Origin: Yoonia sp035117555
GTDB taxonomy: Bacteria > Pseudomonadota > Alphaproteobacteria > Rhodobacterales > Rhodobacteraceae
Assembly (NCBI RefSeq): GCF_035117555.1
Contig: NZ_JAYKPK010000006.1
Span: forward strand, 124,001-188,000
Length of the DNA stretch: 64,000 bases
Direction: 5' to 3'
Shown piece by piece: positions 28,429-37,258 of this stretch. The notes beneath the pieces were generated by a model. The model saw nothing but the letters and a program-made list of their open reading frames with translations, did no database searches and had not been told where the DNA came from. How positions within the stretch are numbered: position 1 is the first letter of the stretch; the number at the start of each line of letters is the position of its first letter. A program made the translations under genes and the position numbers.

Positions 28429-29397
28429 ATGCGGATTTTCATCGCCGGGCATGGGGGCATGGTCGGGTCGGCGATCCTGCGGTTGTTGCGGGCGGAAGGC
28501 GTGCATCAGGTGATCACGGCCGACCGGTGCGATCTGGACCTGACCGATCAGGCGCAGGTCCGCGCGTTTATGCAGGCACAGCGCCCGGATGCTGTGGTGC
28601 TTGCCGCCGCCAAGGTCGGCGGGATCATGGCCAATGCGACCCAGCCTGCGGATTTCATCACCGATAATCTGCTGATCGCGACCCATGTGATCCACGCCGC
28701 CCATGACGCGGGCGTGCGGCATCTGGTGCAGCTTGGGTCATCCTGCATCTATCCGCGCGATGCGGCCCAGCCGATGGCGGAGGAGGCTTTGCTCACCGGC
28801 CCTTTGGAGCCGACCAATGCGCCCTATGCCATCGCCAAGATCGCGGCGATCAAGCTGTGTGAAAGCTATAATCTTCAGCATGGCCATGATTACCGGTCTT
28901 TGATGCCAACGAACCTTTATGGACCGGGCGATAATTTTCACCCCGCTCATGCGCATGTGCTGCCGGCTTTGCTTTCGCGGTTTCATCAGGCGGTGCAAAG
29001 CGGCGCGAAGGCGGTGACGATCTGGGGGTCTGGTGCGCCACGGCGCGAATTTCTGCATGTCGATGATCTGGCCGCAGCGCTGCTGTTCGTGATGCGGCTG
29101 GACCCGGTGGCTTACCGGGCAGAAACGACGCCGACGCGAAGCCATCTGAATATCGGCTGGGGGCAGGATATCAGCATCCGCGATCTGGCGCAGATGATCG
29201 CGGAGATGACCGGGTTTCGGGGGCAGATCCTTTACGACACCAGCAAACCGGGTGGCACGCCGCGCAAATTGCTCGATACCGCGCGGATGCAGCGGCTGGG
29301 CTGGCGGCCCCAGATCGCTTTGCCGAACGGGCTGCGCCAGACGTTTGATTGGTATCTGTCACAACATCGCGCGGGCCTTGCCCTGCGCTGCGCATAG
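28429..29397 (+). CDS. fcl: GDP-L-fucose synthase (epimerase/reductase)
   Basis: Converts the Gmd product to GDP-L-fucose by 3,5-epimerisation and NADPH reduction. The 322-residue protein has the nucleotide motif IFIAGHGGMVGSAILR. It also has the catalytic region LGSSCIYPRDAAQP, the Tyr-x3-Lys in APYAIAKIAAIKLCESY and the signature MPTNLYGPGDNFHP. The start is two bases after the gmd stop codon, with GAGG just upstream. Length is normal. Confidence 0.96.
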   Translation: MRIFIAGHGGMVGSAILRLLRAEGVHQVITADRCDLDLTDQAQVRAFMQAQRPDAVVLAAAKVGGIMANATQPADFITDNLLIATHVIHAAHDAGVRHLVQLGSSCIYPRDAAQPMAEEALLTGPLEPTNAPYAIAKIAAIKLCESYNLQHGHDYRSLMPTNLYGPGDNFHPAHAHVLPALLSRFHQAVQSGAKAVTIWGSGAPRREFLHVDDLAAALLFVMRLDPVAYRAETTPTRSHLNIGWGQDISIRDLAQMIAEMTGFRGQILYDTSKPGGTPRKLLDTARMQRLGWRPQIALPNGLRQTFDWYLSQHRAGLALRCA

Positions 29398-29406
29398 GGG
29401 CGGCAT

Positions 29407-30825
29407 ATGACAAAAGTGATCCCGGTTATTCTTTGCGGCGGGTCGGGCACAAGGCTCTGGCCCTTGTCGCGGCAAAGCTACCCCAAGCAATTCGCCAGCC
29501 TGACCGGCGATGAAAGCCTGTTTCAAGCCAGCCTGCGGCGGTTGTCGGGCGGTGATTTCACAGCCCCGCTGATCGTGACGGCGGATCAGTTCCGCTTTAT
29601 CGCGCGCCAACAGGCGCAGGCGGCGGGCATTGCGCCCCAAGCGATCCTGATCGAACCGGGCGCACGCGACACCGGCCCTGCGGTGCTGGCCGCCGCGCTG
29701 CATCTGGCGCAAAGCGACCCGGATGCGCTTTTGCTGATTGCGCCGTCTGATCATGTGATCCCGGATGCGGCGCTTTTCGCGCGCAGTGTTGCTGCGGCGA
29801 TCCCGGCGGCACAGGCGGGGCAATTGGTGACCTTTGGCATCACGCCGGATCGGGCGGAAACCGGCTATGGTTATCTGGAACTCGCGCAGGCGCCAGAACC
29901 GGGGCAGGCGATCCTGCCGCTGTTGGGTTTCATCGAAAAGCCCTGTGCACCGGACGCGGCACGGATGCTGGCCGCAGGGCGCTATCTGTGGAACGCGGGG
30001 CTGTTTTTGTTCAGCGCGCGCAGCATTCTGGCGGCCTACAGGGCCCATGCGCCCGATATGGTCGCGCCGGTGCAGGCGGCGGTGGATGAGGCGAGTGTTG
30101 ATCTGGGCTTTGTGCGGCTTGCGGCAAAACATTGGTCCCGCGCGCCTGCGCTGTCGATTGACTATGCGGTGATGGAAGCCGCCGAGAACCTGAGCGTCGC
30201 GCCCTATGCCGGGCGCTGGTCCGATCTGGGCGATTGGGCCGCCGTCTGGCGCGAGACGCAGAGCGCTGGGCAGGCCCTGTCCGGCCCGGCCTATGCGATG
30301 GATTGCAGCGAGACATTGCTGCGGTCCGAAAATGACGGGCAGGTGATCATGGGGATCGGGTTGCACGATATCATCGCCATCGCCACGCCCGATGCGGTGC
30401 TGATCAGCCATAAAAGCCGCGCGCAGGATGTGAAACAGGCGGTGGCTTTGCTGAAAACCTCGAATTCCTATCAGGCTGCGGCTTTTCCCAAGGATCACCG
30501 GCCTTGGGGCTGGTTTGAAAGCCTTGCCAAAGGCGAGCGGTTTCAGGTCAAACGCATCGTGGTGGATGCGGGTGCCGCGCTGTCCTTGCAGGCGCATCAC
30601 CACCGCTCCGAACATTGGATCGTCGTGCAAGGCACAGCACAGGTGACCTGCGGTGATCAGATCCGCCTGCTGACCGAAAACGAATCGATCTATATCCCGC
30701 TGGGCAGCAAACACCGCCTTGAAAATCCGGGGAAAATGCCGATGGTCCTGATCGAGGTGCAAACCGGCGGCTATCTGGGCGAGGACGATATTATCCGCTA
30801 TGAGGATGTCTATGCCCGCGCCTAG
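29407..30825 (+). CDS. manC: Mannose-1-phosphate guanylyltransferase / mannose-6-phosphate isomerase
   Basis: Bifunctional enzyme of 472 residues that supplies GDP-mannose. The N-terminal nucleotidyltransferase shows CGGSGTRLWPLSRQSYPKQF and FIEKPCAPDAARML. The C-terminal cupin-type isomerase shows RPWGWFESLAKGERFQVKR, QAHHHRSEHWIVVQGTA and SIYIPLGSKHRLENPG with the metal-binding His/Glu set. It follows fcl after nine bases and directly precedes galE, all on the same strand. Confidence 0.96.
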   Translation: MTKVIPVILCGGSGTRLWPLSRQSYPKQFASLTGDESLFQASLRRLSGGDFTAPLIVTADQFRFIARQQAQAAGIAPQAILIEPGARDTGPAVLAAALHLAQSDPDALLLIAPSDHVIPDAALFARSVAAAIPAAQAGQLVTFGITPDRAETGYGYLELAQAPEPGQAILPLLGFIEKPCAPDAARMLAAGRYLWNAGLFLFSARSILAAYRAHAPDMVAPVQAAVDEASVDLGFVRLAAKHWSRAPALSIDYAVMEAAENLSVAPYAGRWSDLGDWAAVWRETQSAGQALSGPAYAMDCSETLLRSENDGQVIMGIGLHDIIAIATPDAVLISHKSRAQDVKQAVALLKTSNSYQAAAFPKDHRPWGWFESLAKGERFQVKRIVVDAGAALSLQAHHHRSEHWIVVQGTAQVTCGDQIRLLTENESIYIPLGSKHRLENPGKMPMVLIEVQTGGYLGEDDIIRYEDVYARA

Positions 30826-30848
30826 AAGCGGAACAAAGGACAAATCCC

Positions 30849-31862
30849 ATGCGCGTGCTTGTCACTGGCGGGGCCGGATATATCGGCAGCCATACATTGA
30901 TCGAACTGATGGCCGAGGGGCATGAGGTTTGCGTGCTCGACAATTACACCAATGCCACGCCCGAAGTCTTGCGCCGGGTCCGCGCGCTGTCCAATGGGCA
31001 GGTTCGCGATTATCGCGGCGATGTGCGCGACCCCGCGATTCTCGACCAGATCATGCGCGATTTCGCGCCCGAAGCGGTGGTGCATTTCGCGGGGCTCAAG
31101 GCCGTGGGGGAAAGCCAGCAAAAACCGCTTGCCTATTATGACGTCAATGTCAGCGGCACGCTGGCCTTGCTGCATGCGATGGACCGGGCGGGATGCGGCA
31201 AGATCATCTTTTCATCGTCCGCCACGGTTTACGGCGAACCGGATTATCTGCCCTATGACGAGGCGCATCCGACACGGCCCACATCGGTCTATGGTCGCAC
31301 CAAGCTGATGGCGGAACAGGTGCTGACCGACTGGGCCGCAGCCGATGCGGGCCGCAGTGCGGTGATCCTGCGCTATTTCAACCCGGTCGGCGCGCATGGC
31401 TCGGCCCGGATCGGTGAGGACCCAAAGGATATTCCCAATAATCTGATGCCCTATATCGCGCAGGTCGCAGTTGGGCTGCGTCCGGCGCTGACGATCTTTG
31501 GCGATGATTACGACACGCCCGATGGCACCGGGCTGCGCGATTATATCCATGTCGTCGATCTGGCCCGCGCGCATGTCGCCGCATTGGGCTATGCCGCCGC
31601 GTCCCCCGGCGCGCGGCCGTTCAATATCGGCACCGGGCAAAGCTATAGCGTGATCGACATGGTCCGCGCGTTTGAACGCGCCTCTGGCCAGCAGATCGCC
31701 ACACAGCAAGCGCCGCGCCGCGCCGGGGACATCGCGGCGATGCAGGCAAACCCGGCCCGCGCGCAGGCGGAACTGGGCTGGCGCGCGACGCATGATCTTG
31801 ACGCAATGACCGCGAGCACCTGGGCCTGGCAATCGGCCAATCCCAAAGGCTACGACGCATAA
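30849..31862 (+). CDS. galE: UDP-glucose 4-epimerase
   Basis: Interconverts UDP-glucose and UDP-galactose with bound NAD. The 337-residue protein begins with TGGAGYIGSHTLIELMAEG, has the Ser-containing IIFSSSATVYGEP, the Tyr-x3-Lys pair in SVYGRTKLMAEQVL and the GalE-typical RYFNPVGAHGSARIGEDP. An AAAGGA ribosome site precedes the ATG. It closes the plus-strand sugar-nucleotide operon and faces manB across a hairpin-rich region. Confidence 0.95.
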   Translation: MRVLVTGGAGYIGSHTLIELMAEGHEVCVLDNYTNATPEVLRRVRALSNGQVRDYRGDVRDPAILDQIMRDFAPEAVVHFAGLKAVGESQQKPLAYYDVNVSGTLALLHAMDRAGCGKIIFSSSATVYGEPDYLPYDEAHPTRPTSVYGRTKLMAEQVLTDWAAADAGRSAVILRYFNPVGAHGSARIGEDPKDIPNNLMPYIAQVAVGLRPALTIFGDDYDTPDGTGLRDYIHVVDLARAHVAALGYAAASPGARPFNIGTGQSYSVIDMVRAFERASGQQIATQQAPRRAGDIAAMQANPARAQAELGWRATHDLDAMTASTWAWQSANPKGYDA

Positions 31863-31876
31863 GGCGCGGCCTGCCT

Positions 31877-31990
31877 CTTCTTTTTTCTGGAAATACTCCG
31901 GGGTGAGCCCCGGACTTGATCCGGGGCGAGGGGCAGCGCCCCTTTGCGGCTGCGCCGCAGTCTCCGACGGGGATATTTATGCTCGGAAGA
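31877..31990. repeat. Composite intergenic repeat with hairpin array (copy C, both modules)
   Basis: Between the convergent galE and manB genes. A 31-base module at 31877-31907 is the inverse of one at 59666-59696, with a single mismatch. Three perfect hairpins follow: CCCCGGA/TCCGGGG (31908-31926), AGGGGC/GCCCCT (31929-31943) and TGCGGC/GCCGCA (31945-31959). It ends with the inverse of module 1 (31963-31990), which runs past the manB stop codon. It probably serves as a bidirectional terminator; its spread resembles that of repeated extragenic palindromes. Confidence 0.75.
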
Positions 31991-33344
31991 TGCGATGGCG
32001 CAGCGCATTCAGGCCAGCCTGCAGCGTGGATGCGGCCAGATCGGGGCTCTCCGCCTCGACATAAATCCGCAGTTCGGGCGCATTGCCAGAGGGGCGCAGA
32101 TGCACGATCCGCCCGTCATGGCAGGTCAGGCGCAGACCATCTGTCAGGTTCATCGCCACAGCGCGGGCGCTGAGGTTGGCCAGAAAGAGGGTCGCATCGT
32201 CGGTCAGCGCCGCGATCAGTGTTTGCGCCATCTCTGTGGGCACATCGACCAGCCTGTCGCTGGCGGTGAACCGCGCGGGTTGCGCGGCGATCAGCTGTGA
32301 CATCGGCCTGTCGCCGCTGGCGGCCAGCAGCGCCAGCATCGGCAGTACCGCATCGCGGGTCATCAGCGCGGGCAGCGGGCCTGCGGGTCCGGTGGCGTCA
32401 AAACCCAGCAGGAAGCCGCCATTCGCTTCATATCCGGCAACCTGCCCGCTGATGGCCTGCATCCCGGCGATCACATGCGGTGATCCGATTCTGGTGCGCA
32501 GGACCTCTGCGAAGGCGCCCAGCGCCTCGGCCCCGGTATTGGATGAGACGGGCGTCACGACATGGCACGCACCCAGACAGGCGGCGGTGATCTGGCCCAT
32601 GACATCGCCCGCGATCAATTGCCCGCGTTCATCCGTCATCAAAGGCCGGTCGCCATCGCCATCGGTGGACAGGATGGCGCGAAGCTGATGGGCCTTGGCC
32701 CAGGCGGAGAGCGTTTTGCGCGTGGCTGTGTCGACCGCTTCTGTATCGACCGGGGTGAACCTGTCAGATCTGCCCAGCATGACCAGTTCGGCCCCCAATG
32801 CGGTCAGCAGATCCGCCATCAGATCGCGCCCCACGGCGCTATGGGCGTAAAGGCCAAGGCGTTGACCCTGCAGGATCGGGCCGAATCCTGTCAGATAGCG
32901 GGCATGATAGAGGGTGCTGATGTCCTGCGACTGGGGACTAGGACCGGCCAGATCGGGCCAATCCTGCCCCAAAGCCATAAGGATCGCTGCCTCCTGGTTT
33001 TTGGTGATCTCGCCCTTTGGTGTGTAGAATTTCAACCCGTTACGGTCCGCAGGGATATGGCTGCCGGTTACCATGATCGCCGCCGCCCCGGCCTGCATCG
33101 CGGCCAAGGCCAGTGCCGGGGTCGGCACCGCGCCGCAATCTGTGACCGCAAGCCCTGCCGCCTGCCCGGCCTGCGCCACGACCGCCGCAATCTTTGGCGA
33201 TGAAGCGCGCAGATCGCGGCCGATAAACAGCCCCGCCCCCATATCGCAACTGGCGGCAAAGGCCCTGACATGATCCGCGATCAGGCCCCGGGTCAGATCG
33301 GTCACAAGGCCGCGCAGCCCGCTGGTGCCGAATTTTGCTGGCAT
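31977..33344 (-). CDS. manB: Phosphomannomutase/phosphoglucomutase family enzyme
   Basis: Converts mannose-6-phosphate to mannose-1-phosphate, the substrate of ManC. The 455-residue protein starts PAKFGTSGLRGLVTDLTRG and has the phosphoserine loop VTGSHIPADRNGLKFY, the metal loop STDGDGDRPLM and the sugar-binding GFLLGFDATGPAGPLP. The C-terminal phosphate-binding segment is RPSGNAPELRIYVEAESPD. Start 33344 has an AGGGGAG site. A phosphoglucomutase role is possible, but the operon partners favour mannose. Confidence 0.9.
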   Translation of the reverse strand: MPAKFGTSGLRGLVTDLTRGLIADHVRAFAASCDMGAGLFIGRDLRASSPKIAAVVAQAGQAAGLAVTDCGAVPTPALALAAMQAGAAAIMVTGSHIPADRNGLKFYTPKGEITKNQEAAILMALGQDWPDLAGPSPQSQDISTLYHARYLTGFGPILQGQRLGLYAHSAVGRDLMADLLTALGAELVMLGRSDRFTPVDTEAVDTATRKTLSAWAKAHQLRAILSTDGDGDRPLMTDERGQLIAGDVMGQITAACLGACHVVTPVSSNTGAEALGAFAEVLRTRIGSPHVIAGMQAISGQVAGYEANGGFLLGFDATGPAGPLPALMTRDAVLPMLALLAASGDRPMSQLIAAQPARFTASDRLVDVPTEMAQTLIAALTDDATLFLANLSARAVAMNLTDGLRLTCHDGRIVHLRPSGNAPELRIYVEAESPDLAASTLQAGLNALRHRIFRA

Positions 33345-33519
33345 TAAACTCCCCTTATGGTTGTGTCTTTGGTGCCGCAAATGCCCAGGTTCTTGCAAGG
33401 CAAAGCAACAGGTTTGAAGCAATTTTTCAGCAAGAGCCACAAGCCCGCCGCATTTTCGCCGCGCGACGGACGGCGCTGTTTTCGACCCTCACCGCATCGG
33501 TCCTGGGGGGGATTGAACG

Positions 33520-35769
33520 ATGACAGCATTTTTTCCGGTCAGATATCTGACCAGTTCACGCGATTCCGCTAGATCGCGGATCACCGATCTGGAGATTGTC
33601 CGGATCGGCGGAACCGAGACTCTGGTCAGTCTGACACAATTCGATGGCGCCGTGCAAAGCTGGGCCATTGCCGGGCCCGAGATCAATCCCGGTGCGGGCC
33701 TTGTGCTGAACGGCCCCCTTGCACCGGGCGTCACGGCAACGATTGCAACGCTTGCGACCGGTACAGATCCGGTGCTGCTGATCGGCGGCGGGCCTGACGG
33801 CACGTTCCAGCAGGTCGGCCTGATCCACGGACGGGTGCGGGTGACGGGCGATGTGCCGGTGCCAGCCGGGTTTCAACATGGGATCACATGGCAGCAGGAG
33901 GGTGGCGTACAAATCGTTTATGGCGGTTTTGCCACGGCGGGCGGCATCGCGGCGCTGCATTTCGATGGCACCGGGCAGTTTTTGCAGCACGGCCAGACTA
34001 CAACGACCAGCGGCCCCATCAGCGCGCTGGCGGCCGCTGACGGGTTTGTCTTTACCGCCGACAGCAGCGCCAATACGCTGACCGCCTGGCAGGTCAGCCC
34101 AGATGGGACGCTGGCACAGGTGGCCGGGGTCGGGCCCGAGGACGGGCTGTGGATTGCCACGCCGACAGCGCTGAAGACAGCCGTGGTGGACGGCGTTACC
34201 TATCTGGTCCTGGCCGCCGCTGGCAGCAGCAGCCTCAGCGTGATGGAGGTGGGTCCTGCAGGCAATCTGATCATCCGCGACCATCTGCTCGACACCCGCG
34301 AGACGCGTTTTGCCGGGGTCACTGCCCTTGATGTCGTGACCGAATCCGGGCGCAGCTATGTGATCGCGGGCGGGGCCGATGACGGAATCTCTGTCTTTCT
34401 GCTGCTGCCCGGCGGGCAATTGCAGGCGCTCGCGCATCTTGAGGACACCACCAGCATCGGATTGGATAACATCAGCGCCATCGTCGCGCGCGGGCGTGAC
34501 GCGGGCGTCGATATCTTTGTTGCCAGCAGCAGCGAAGCAGGGATCACGCAATTGCGGTTTGATCCCGGCCCTGTCGGTGCGACCATCACCCCGGCAGTGG
34601 CGGGTCATATCGTCACCGGCACTGCGGGCAATGACATTCTGATGGCGGGTAGGACGAACAGCGTGATCAGCGGTGGTGATGGCGATGACATCCTGCGCGA
34701 CGGGCCGGGGTCGGATATGCTGACCGGCGGCGCGGGGGCGGATCTGTTCATTCTGACACCTGATGGCGCGCCGGATATGATCACCGATTTTGAACTCGGC
34801 AAGGACCGACTTGATCTGTCCAACTGGCCGATGTTGCGCGACATCACCCAGCTGACCATGAATATCACGCCGACCGGATTTCGGATCGTCTATGGTGATG
34901 AGGAATTGCTGATCCATAGCGCCGATGGCGCAGCAATCGATTACCGGATGTTGTCCAATGCCGATGTGCTGGGCGGTATGCGCCTGCCGGTGGCTTTGGT
35001 GCCGGGGTCCCCCGGCCCGCCGACGCCGCCGCCGTCCCTGCTGCCGCCGGAACCAGAGCCGTCGCCCGATCAGGGCGGTTTGGTGTCGATGCAGACCATC
35101 ACCCGCGCGCTGGCGGCCGAGAATCTGGCGGATGTGCGTAGCGCCCTTCACGGCAGGCCGGTGCCGGTTGCAGGCGACGACCGGGCACTGATCGGGACGG
35201 ATCGCGATGACATGCTGATCAGCCAGAGCGGCGATGATCTGCTGCTGGGGCGCGCGGGCGATGATACGCTGGTCGGAGGTTCAGGGGCGGATTACATCCT
35301 GGGTGGTGGCGGCAACAACCATCTGCGTGGCGGCGATGGCCATGATATTTTGATCGGTGGTGATGGTGACGACCGGATGGACGGTGGCAATGGCGATGAT
35401 CTGCTGATTGCGGGCAATGGGAACAACCGGCTGGACGGTGGTAACGGTGACGATCTGCTGATCGGCGGTGATGGCGACGATTGGCTGCGGGGAGGCGCGG
35501 GCAATGATGTCATGTTCGGCGGTGCCGGGGCCGATACTTTTGTCTTCGCGGGCGGTCATGATGTGATCGTCGACTACGAGCAGGGCATCGACCGGCTGGT
35601 TTTCGGGGCAGAGGTCTGGACCGGCATGACCTCTGTCGCGGATCTGATGTTTGTCTATGGCAGTTGGGACGGATCGCGCGTTACCTTCGATTTCGGAAAC
35701 GGGGATATTCTCTGGGTCGAAGGCGTCACCGATTATGCAAGTTTCGGTGACGATATCGCGCTGTTCTGA
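33520..35769 (+). CDS. Secreted RTX calcium-binding protein with N-terminal propeller-like domain
   Basis: Large protein of 749 residues, probably exported by a type I secretion system. Residues ~20-355 form repeated beta-strand units ending in IAGGADDGISVFLL-type blocks, consistent with a beta-propeller. A first RTX block (GGDGDDILRDGPGSDML) lies near residues 365-415 and a Pro-rich linker (PPTPPPSLLPPEPEP) near 500. A second block at ~560-675 holds many nonapeptides such as GGNGDDLLI and GGDGDDWLR that bind calcium. The tail DTFVFAGGHDVIVDYEQGID is typical of type I substrates. No N-terminal signal peptide is seen. A GGGGGGG tract precedes the start. It sits among polysaccharide genes, suggesting a matrix or surface protein; no catalytic motif is recognised. 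Confidence 0.85.
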   Translation: MTAFFPVRYLTSSRDSARSRITDLEIVRIGGTETLVSLTQFDGAVQSWAIAGPEINPGAGLVLNGPLAPGVTATIATLATGTDPVLLIGGGPDGTFQQVGLIHGRVRVTGDVPVPAGFQHGITWQQEGGVQIVYGGFATAGGIAALHFDGTGQFLQHGQTTTTSGPISALAAADGFVFTADSSANTLTAWQVSPDGTLAQVAGVGPEDGLWIATPTALKTAVVDGVTYLVLAAAGSSSLSVMEVGPAGNLIIRDHLLDTRETRFAGVTALDVVTESGRSYVIAGGADDGISVFLLLPGGQLQALAHLEDTTSIGLDNISAIVARGRDAGVDIFVASSSEAGITQLRFDPGPVGATITPAVAGHIVTGTAGNDILMAGRTNSVISGGDGDDILRDGPGSDMLTGGAGADLFILTPDGAPDMITDFELGKDRLDLSNWPMLRDITQLTMNITPTGFRIVYGDEELLIHSADGAAIDYRMLSNADVLGGMRLPVALVPGSPGPPTPPPSLLPPEPEPSPDQGGLVSMQTITRALAAENLADVRSALHGRPVPVAGDDRALIGTDRDDMLISQSGDDLLLGRAGDDTLVGGSGADYILGGGGNNHLRGGDGHDILIGGDGDDRMDGGNGDDLLIAGNGNNRLDGGNGDDLLIGGDGDDWLRGGAGNDVMFGGAGADTFVFAGGHDVIVDYEQGIDRLVFGAEVWTGMTSVADLMFVYGSWDGSRVTFDFGNGDILWVEGVTDYASFGDDIALF

Positions 35770-35771
35770 CC

Positions 35772-36881
35772 TTAATTTACGACCGATTGTAATGTCGTTG
35801 CCACGCGGAAGGCTGACAGAGCGACACCCAATGGGCTTTCCGTGCCATAGACCAGATCGCCATCCTGGACGAGGAATTTGCCCGCCGAAAACAATCCATC
35901 TGCCGTGGTCAGATCCATCGTGAAGACGATCCGTTGCTGCGGCGGGCCGGAGATACCGTCGCGCACCTCGGCCCAGTCATATTCGCGCAGGATCAATACG
36001 CCCTTTGGGTTGGCCGAGGCCGCAGACACCCCGCCGAGCAATGCCATCGCTTGCAAGGCCGATAGTTCCGATGTGGTAAAATCGACCACGGCTTGTGACC
36101 CTGTCGCACCCAAGGCTAGGAAACTGCGGTCATCTGGCACAACCTGCACCCGGTCGCCACCGCGCATGGCGATATCCAGCTGCGGTTCGTCCAGCAGGCG
36201 TTGCAGCGGGACGCTGTAAACCTGACCGCCCCGTGTCAGCCGCACCTGCGGGTTGTTAAAAGTCGGAGTGGCACCGCCCGCCTTGGACAGCAGGTCCAGA
36301 ATCCGGAAATTGCGGTCAGGGATTTCATACAGACCCAAAGCGCCGACGCCGCCGGTGATATTGGCGGAATTGTTGCGCCCGGGCTGAACGAACAATTGCA
36401 CCTGAGCCGAAGGGATCGTGGGCACCAGTTGTTCTTCGATCTGCGCGCGTGCCGCTTCGGCAGACATCCCGGCCACACGCAAATCGCCGATATACGGCAC
36501 AAATATCTGGCCACCGGCGCTGACCTGCACTTCTTGCAAGGCGGTTGCGCGTTGGCCGACCCCTGCTAGCAGCGAGTTTTCTTCGGCATCCCAGATTGTC
36601 AGTTGCACCAGATCGCCGGGGGCGATCAGCAAGGAAGCAGGCTGTTCAGTGGCGGTCAGCCAGTTTGTTGCAGGCAGGTTCCGGCTGGGCCAGCTGCGCA
36701 GCATCGGCAATGTCTCGCTATTCACCGGATATATAGCAAAGTCATAGGCAGGCGTTTCACCGCGTGCCGCGATATTTGTATTGGCCGCGGCCAAAACCTC
36801 TGATTGGAAACCTGCGCCACGCGGCAACCCGCATCCCATCAGGGAGAGGCAGGCCGCGGCGGCCACCATACGTTGAAACAT
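35772..36881 (-). CDS. Polysaccharide export outer-membrane lipoprotein (Wza/BexD family)
   Basis: Predicted outer-membrane channel subunit for polysaccharide, 369 residues. A lipobox (CLSLMGCGLP) places the lipidated Cys at residue 17. The Poly_export domain includes IAPGDLVQLTIWDAEENSLL and GQIFVPYIGDLRVAGMSAEA. SLBB-type segments follow (VGALGLYEIPDRNFRILDLL; GDRVQVVPDDRSFLALGATG). It converges on the RTX gene with only a two-base gap. Its usual partner, a Wzc tyrosine kinase, is not in the window. Confidence 0.92.
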   Translation of the reverse strand: MFQRMVAAAACLSLMGCGLPRGAGFQSEVLAAANTNIAARGETPAYDFAIYPVNSETLPMLRSWPSRNLPATNWLTATEQPASLLIAPGDLVQLTIWDAEENSLLAGVGQRATALQEVQVSAGGQIFVPYIGDLRVAGMSAEAARAQIEEQLVPTIPSAQVQLFVQPGRNNSANITGGVGALGLYEIPDRNFRILDLLSKAGGATPTFNNPQVRLTRGGQVYSVPLQRLLDEPQLDIAMRGGDRVQVVPDDRSFLALGATGSQAVVDFTTSELSALQAMALLGGVSAASANPKGVLILREYDWAEVRDGISGPPQQRIVFTMDLTTADGLFSAGKFLVQDGDLVYGTESPLGVALSAFRVATTLQSVVN

Positions 36882-37014
36882 TACACTGCCCGATCACTAC
36901 TTTTTTCACGAATACAGCCGAAGTTTCCGCTCACCGCAACAGCGATGAAAACATAAGCTAAGCAACGTGATATCGGCGCAACATAAAGTTGAATGGGGGC
37001 GACAGAGGCATGCC

Positions 37015-37191
37015 TTAGAAGTCGATGGCGATGCCTTTTTTCTCCCAATCGCCGAAACGCACGGGTTCAGGCCCGTCGCGCCCGCCCAGTTCGGGCGGCA
37101 GATCGGGCTTGGCGATCTTGCGCCGTGCCGCAGCTTCGGCCAAGGCGCGCTGGGCGGCGGGCGGCAGATCTTTGGGGTGATCATCTTGCAT
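37015..37191 (-). CDS. DUF1674 protein (SDHAF4-like succinate dehydrogenase assembly factor)
   Basis: Small protein of 58 residues ending in the conserved tail GPEPVRFGDWEKKGIAIDF, which is the signature of DUF1674 and of the eukaryotic complex II assembly factor SDHAF4. The start at 37191 (MQDDHPKDL) has AAGGAGA six bases upstream, better than the ATG eight codons earlier. It is divergent from rsmB, an arrangement common in the Roseobacter group. The role in protecting or maturing flavinated SdhA is inferred from homologues. Confidence 0.87.
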   Translation of the reverse strand: MQDDHPKDLPPAAQRALAEAAARRKIAKPDLPPELGGRDGPEPVRFGDWEKKGIAIDF

Positions 37192-37258
37192 GGCGCTCTC
37201 CTTGTCGGCGGTCATGGATTAATATACGCCACCCCCACCCAGCTTCAAGAGTGACCCC

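Noticed and set aside
29359..30843. 494-codon open frame on the minus strand
   Set aside because: Antisense to manC, whose motifs are clear.
33556..35151. 531-codon open frame on the minus strand
   Set aside because: Antisense to the RTX gene; residues are dominated by Arg/Gln/His as typical of mirror frames, with no recognisable domain.
35196..35535. Regular short DNA repeats resembling an array
   Set aside because: They are in-frame codons for RTX nonapeptides, not CRISPR repeats; there are no unique spacers.
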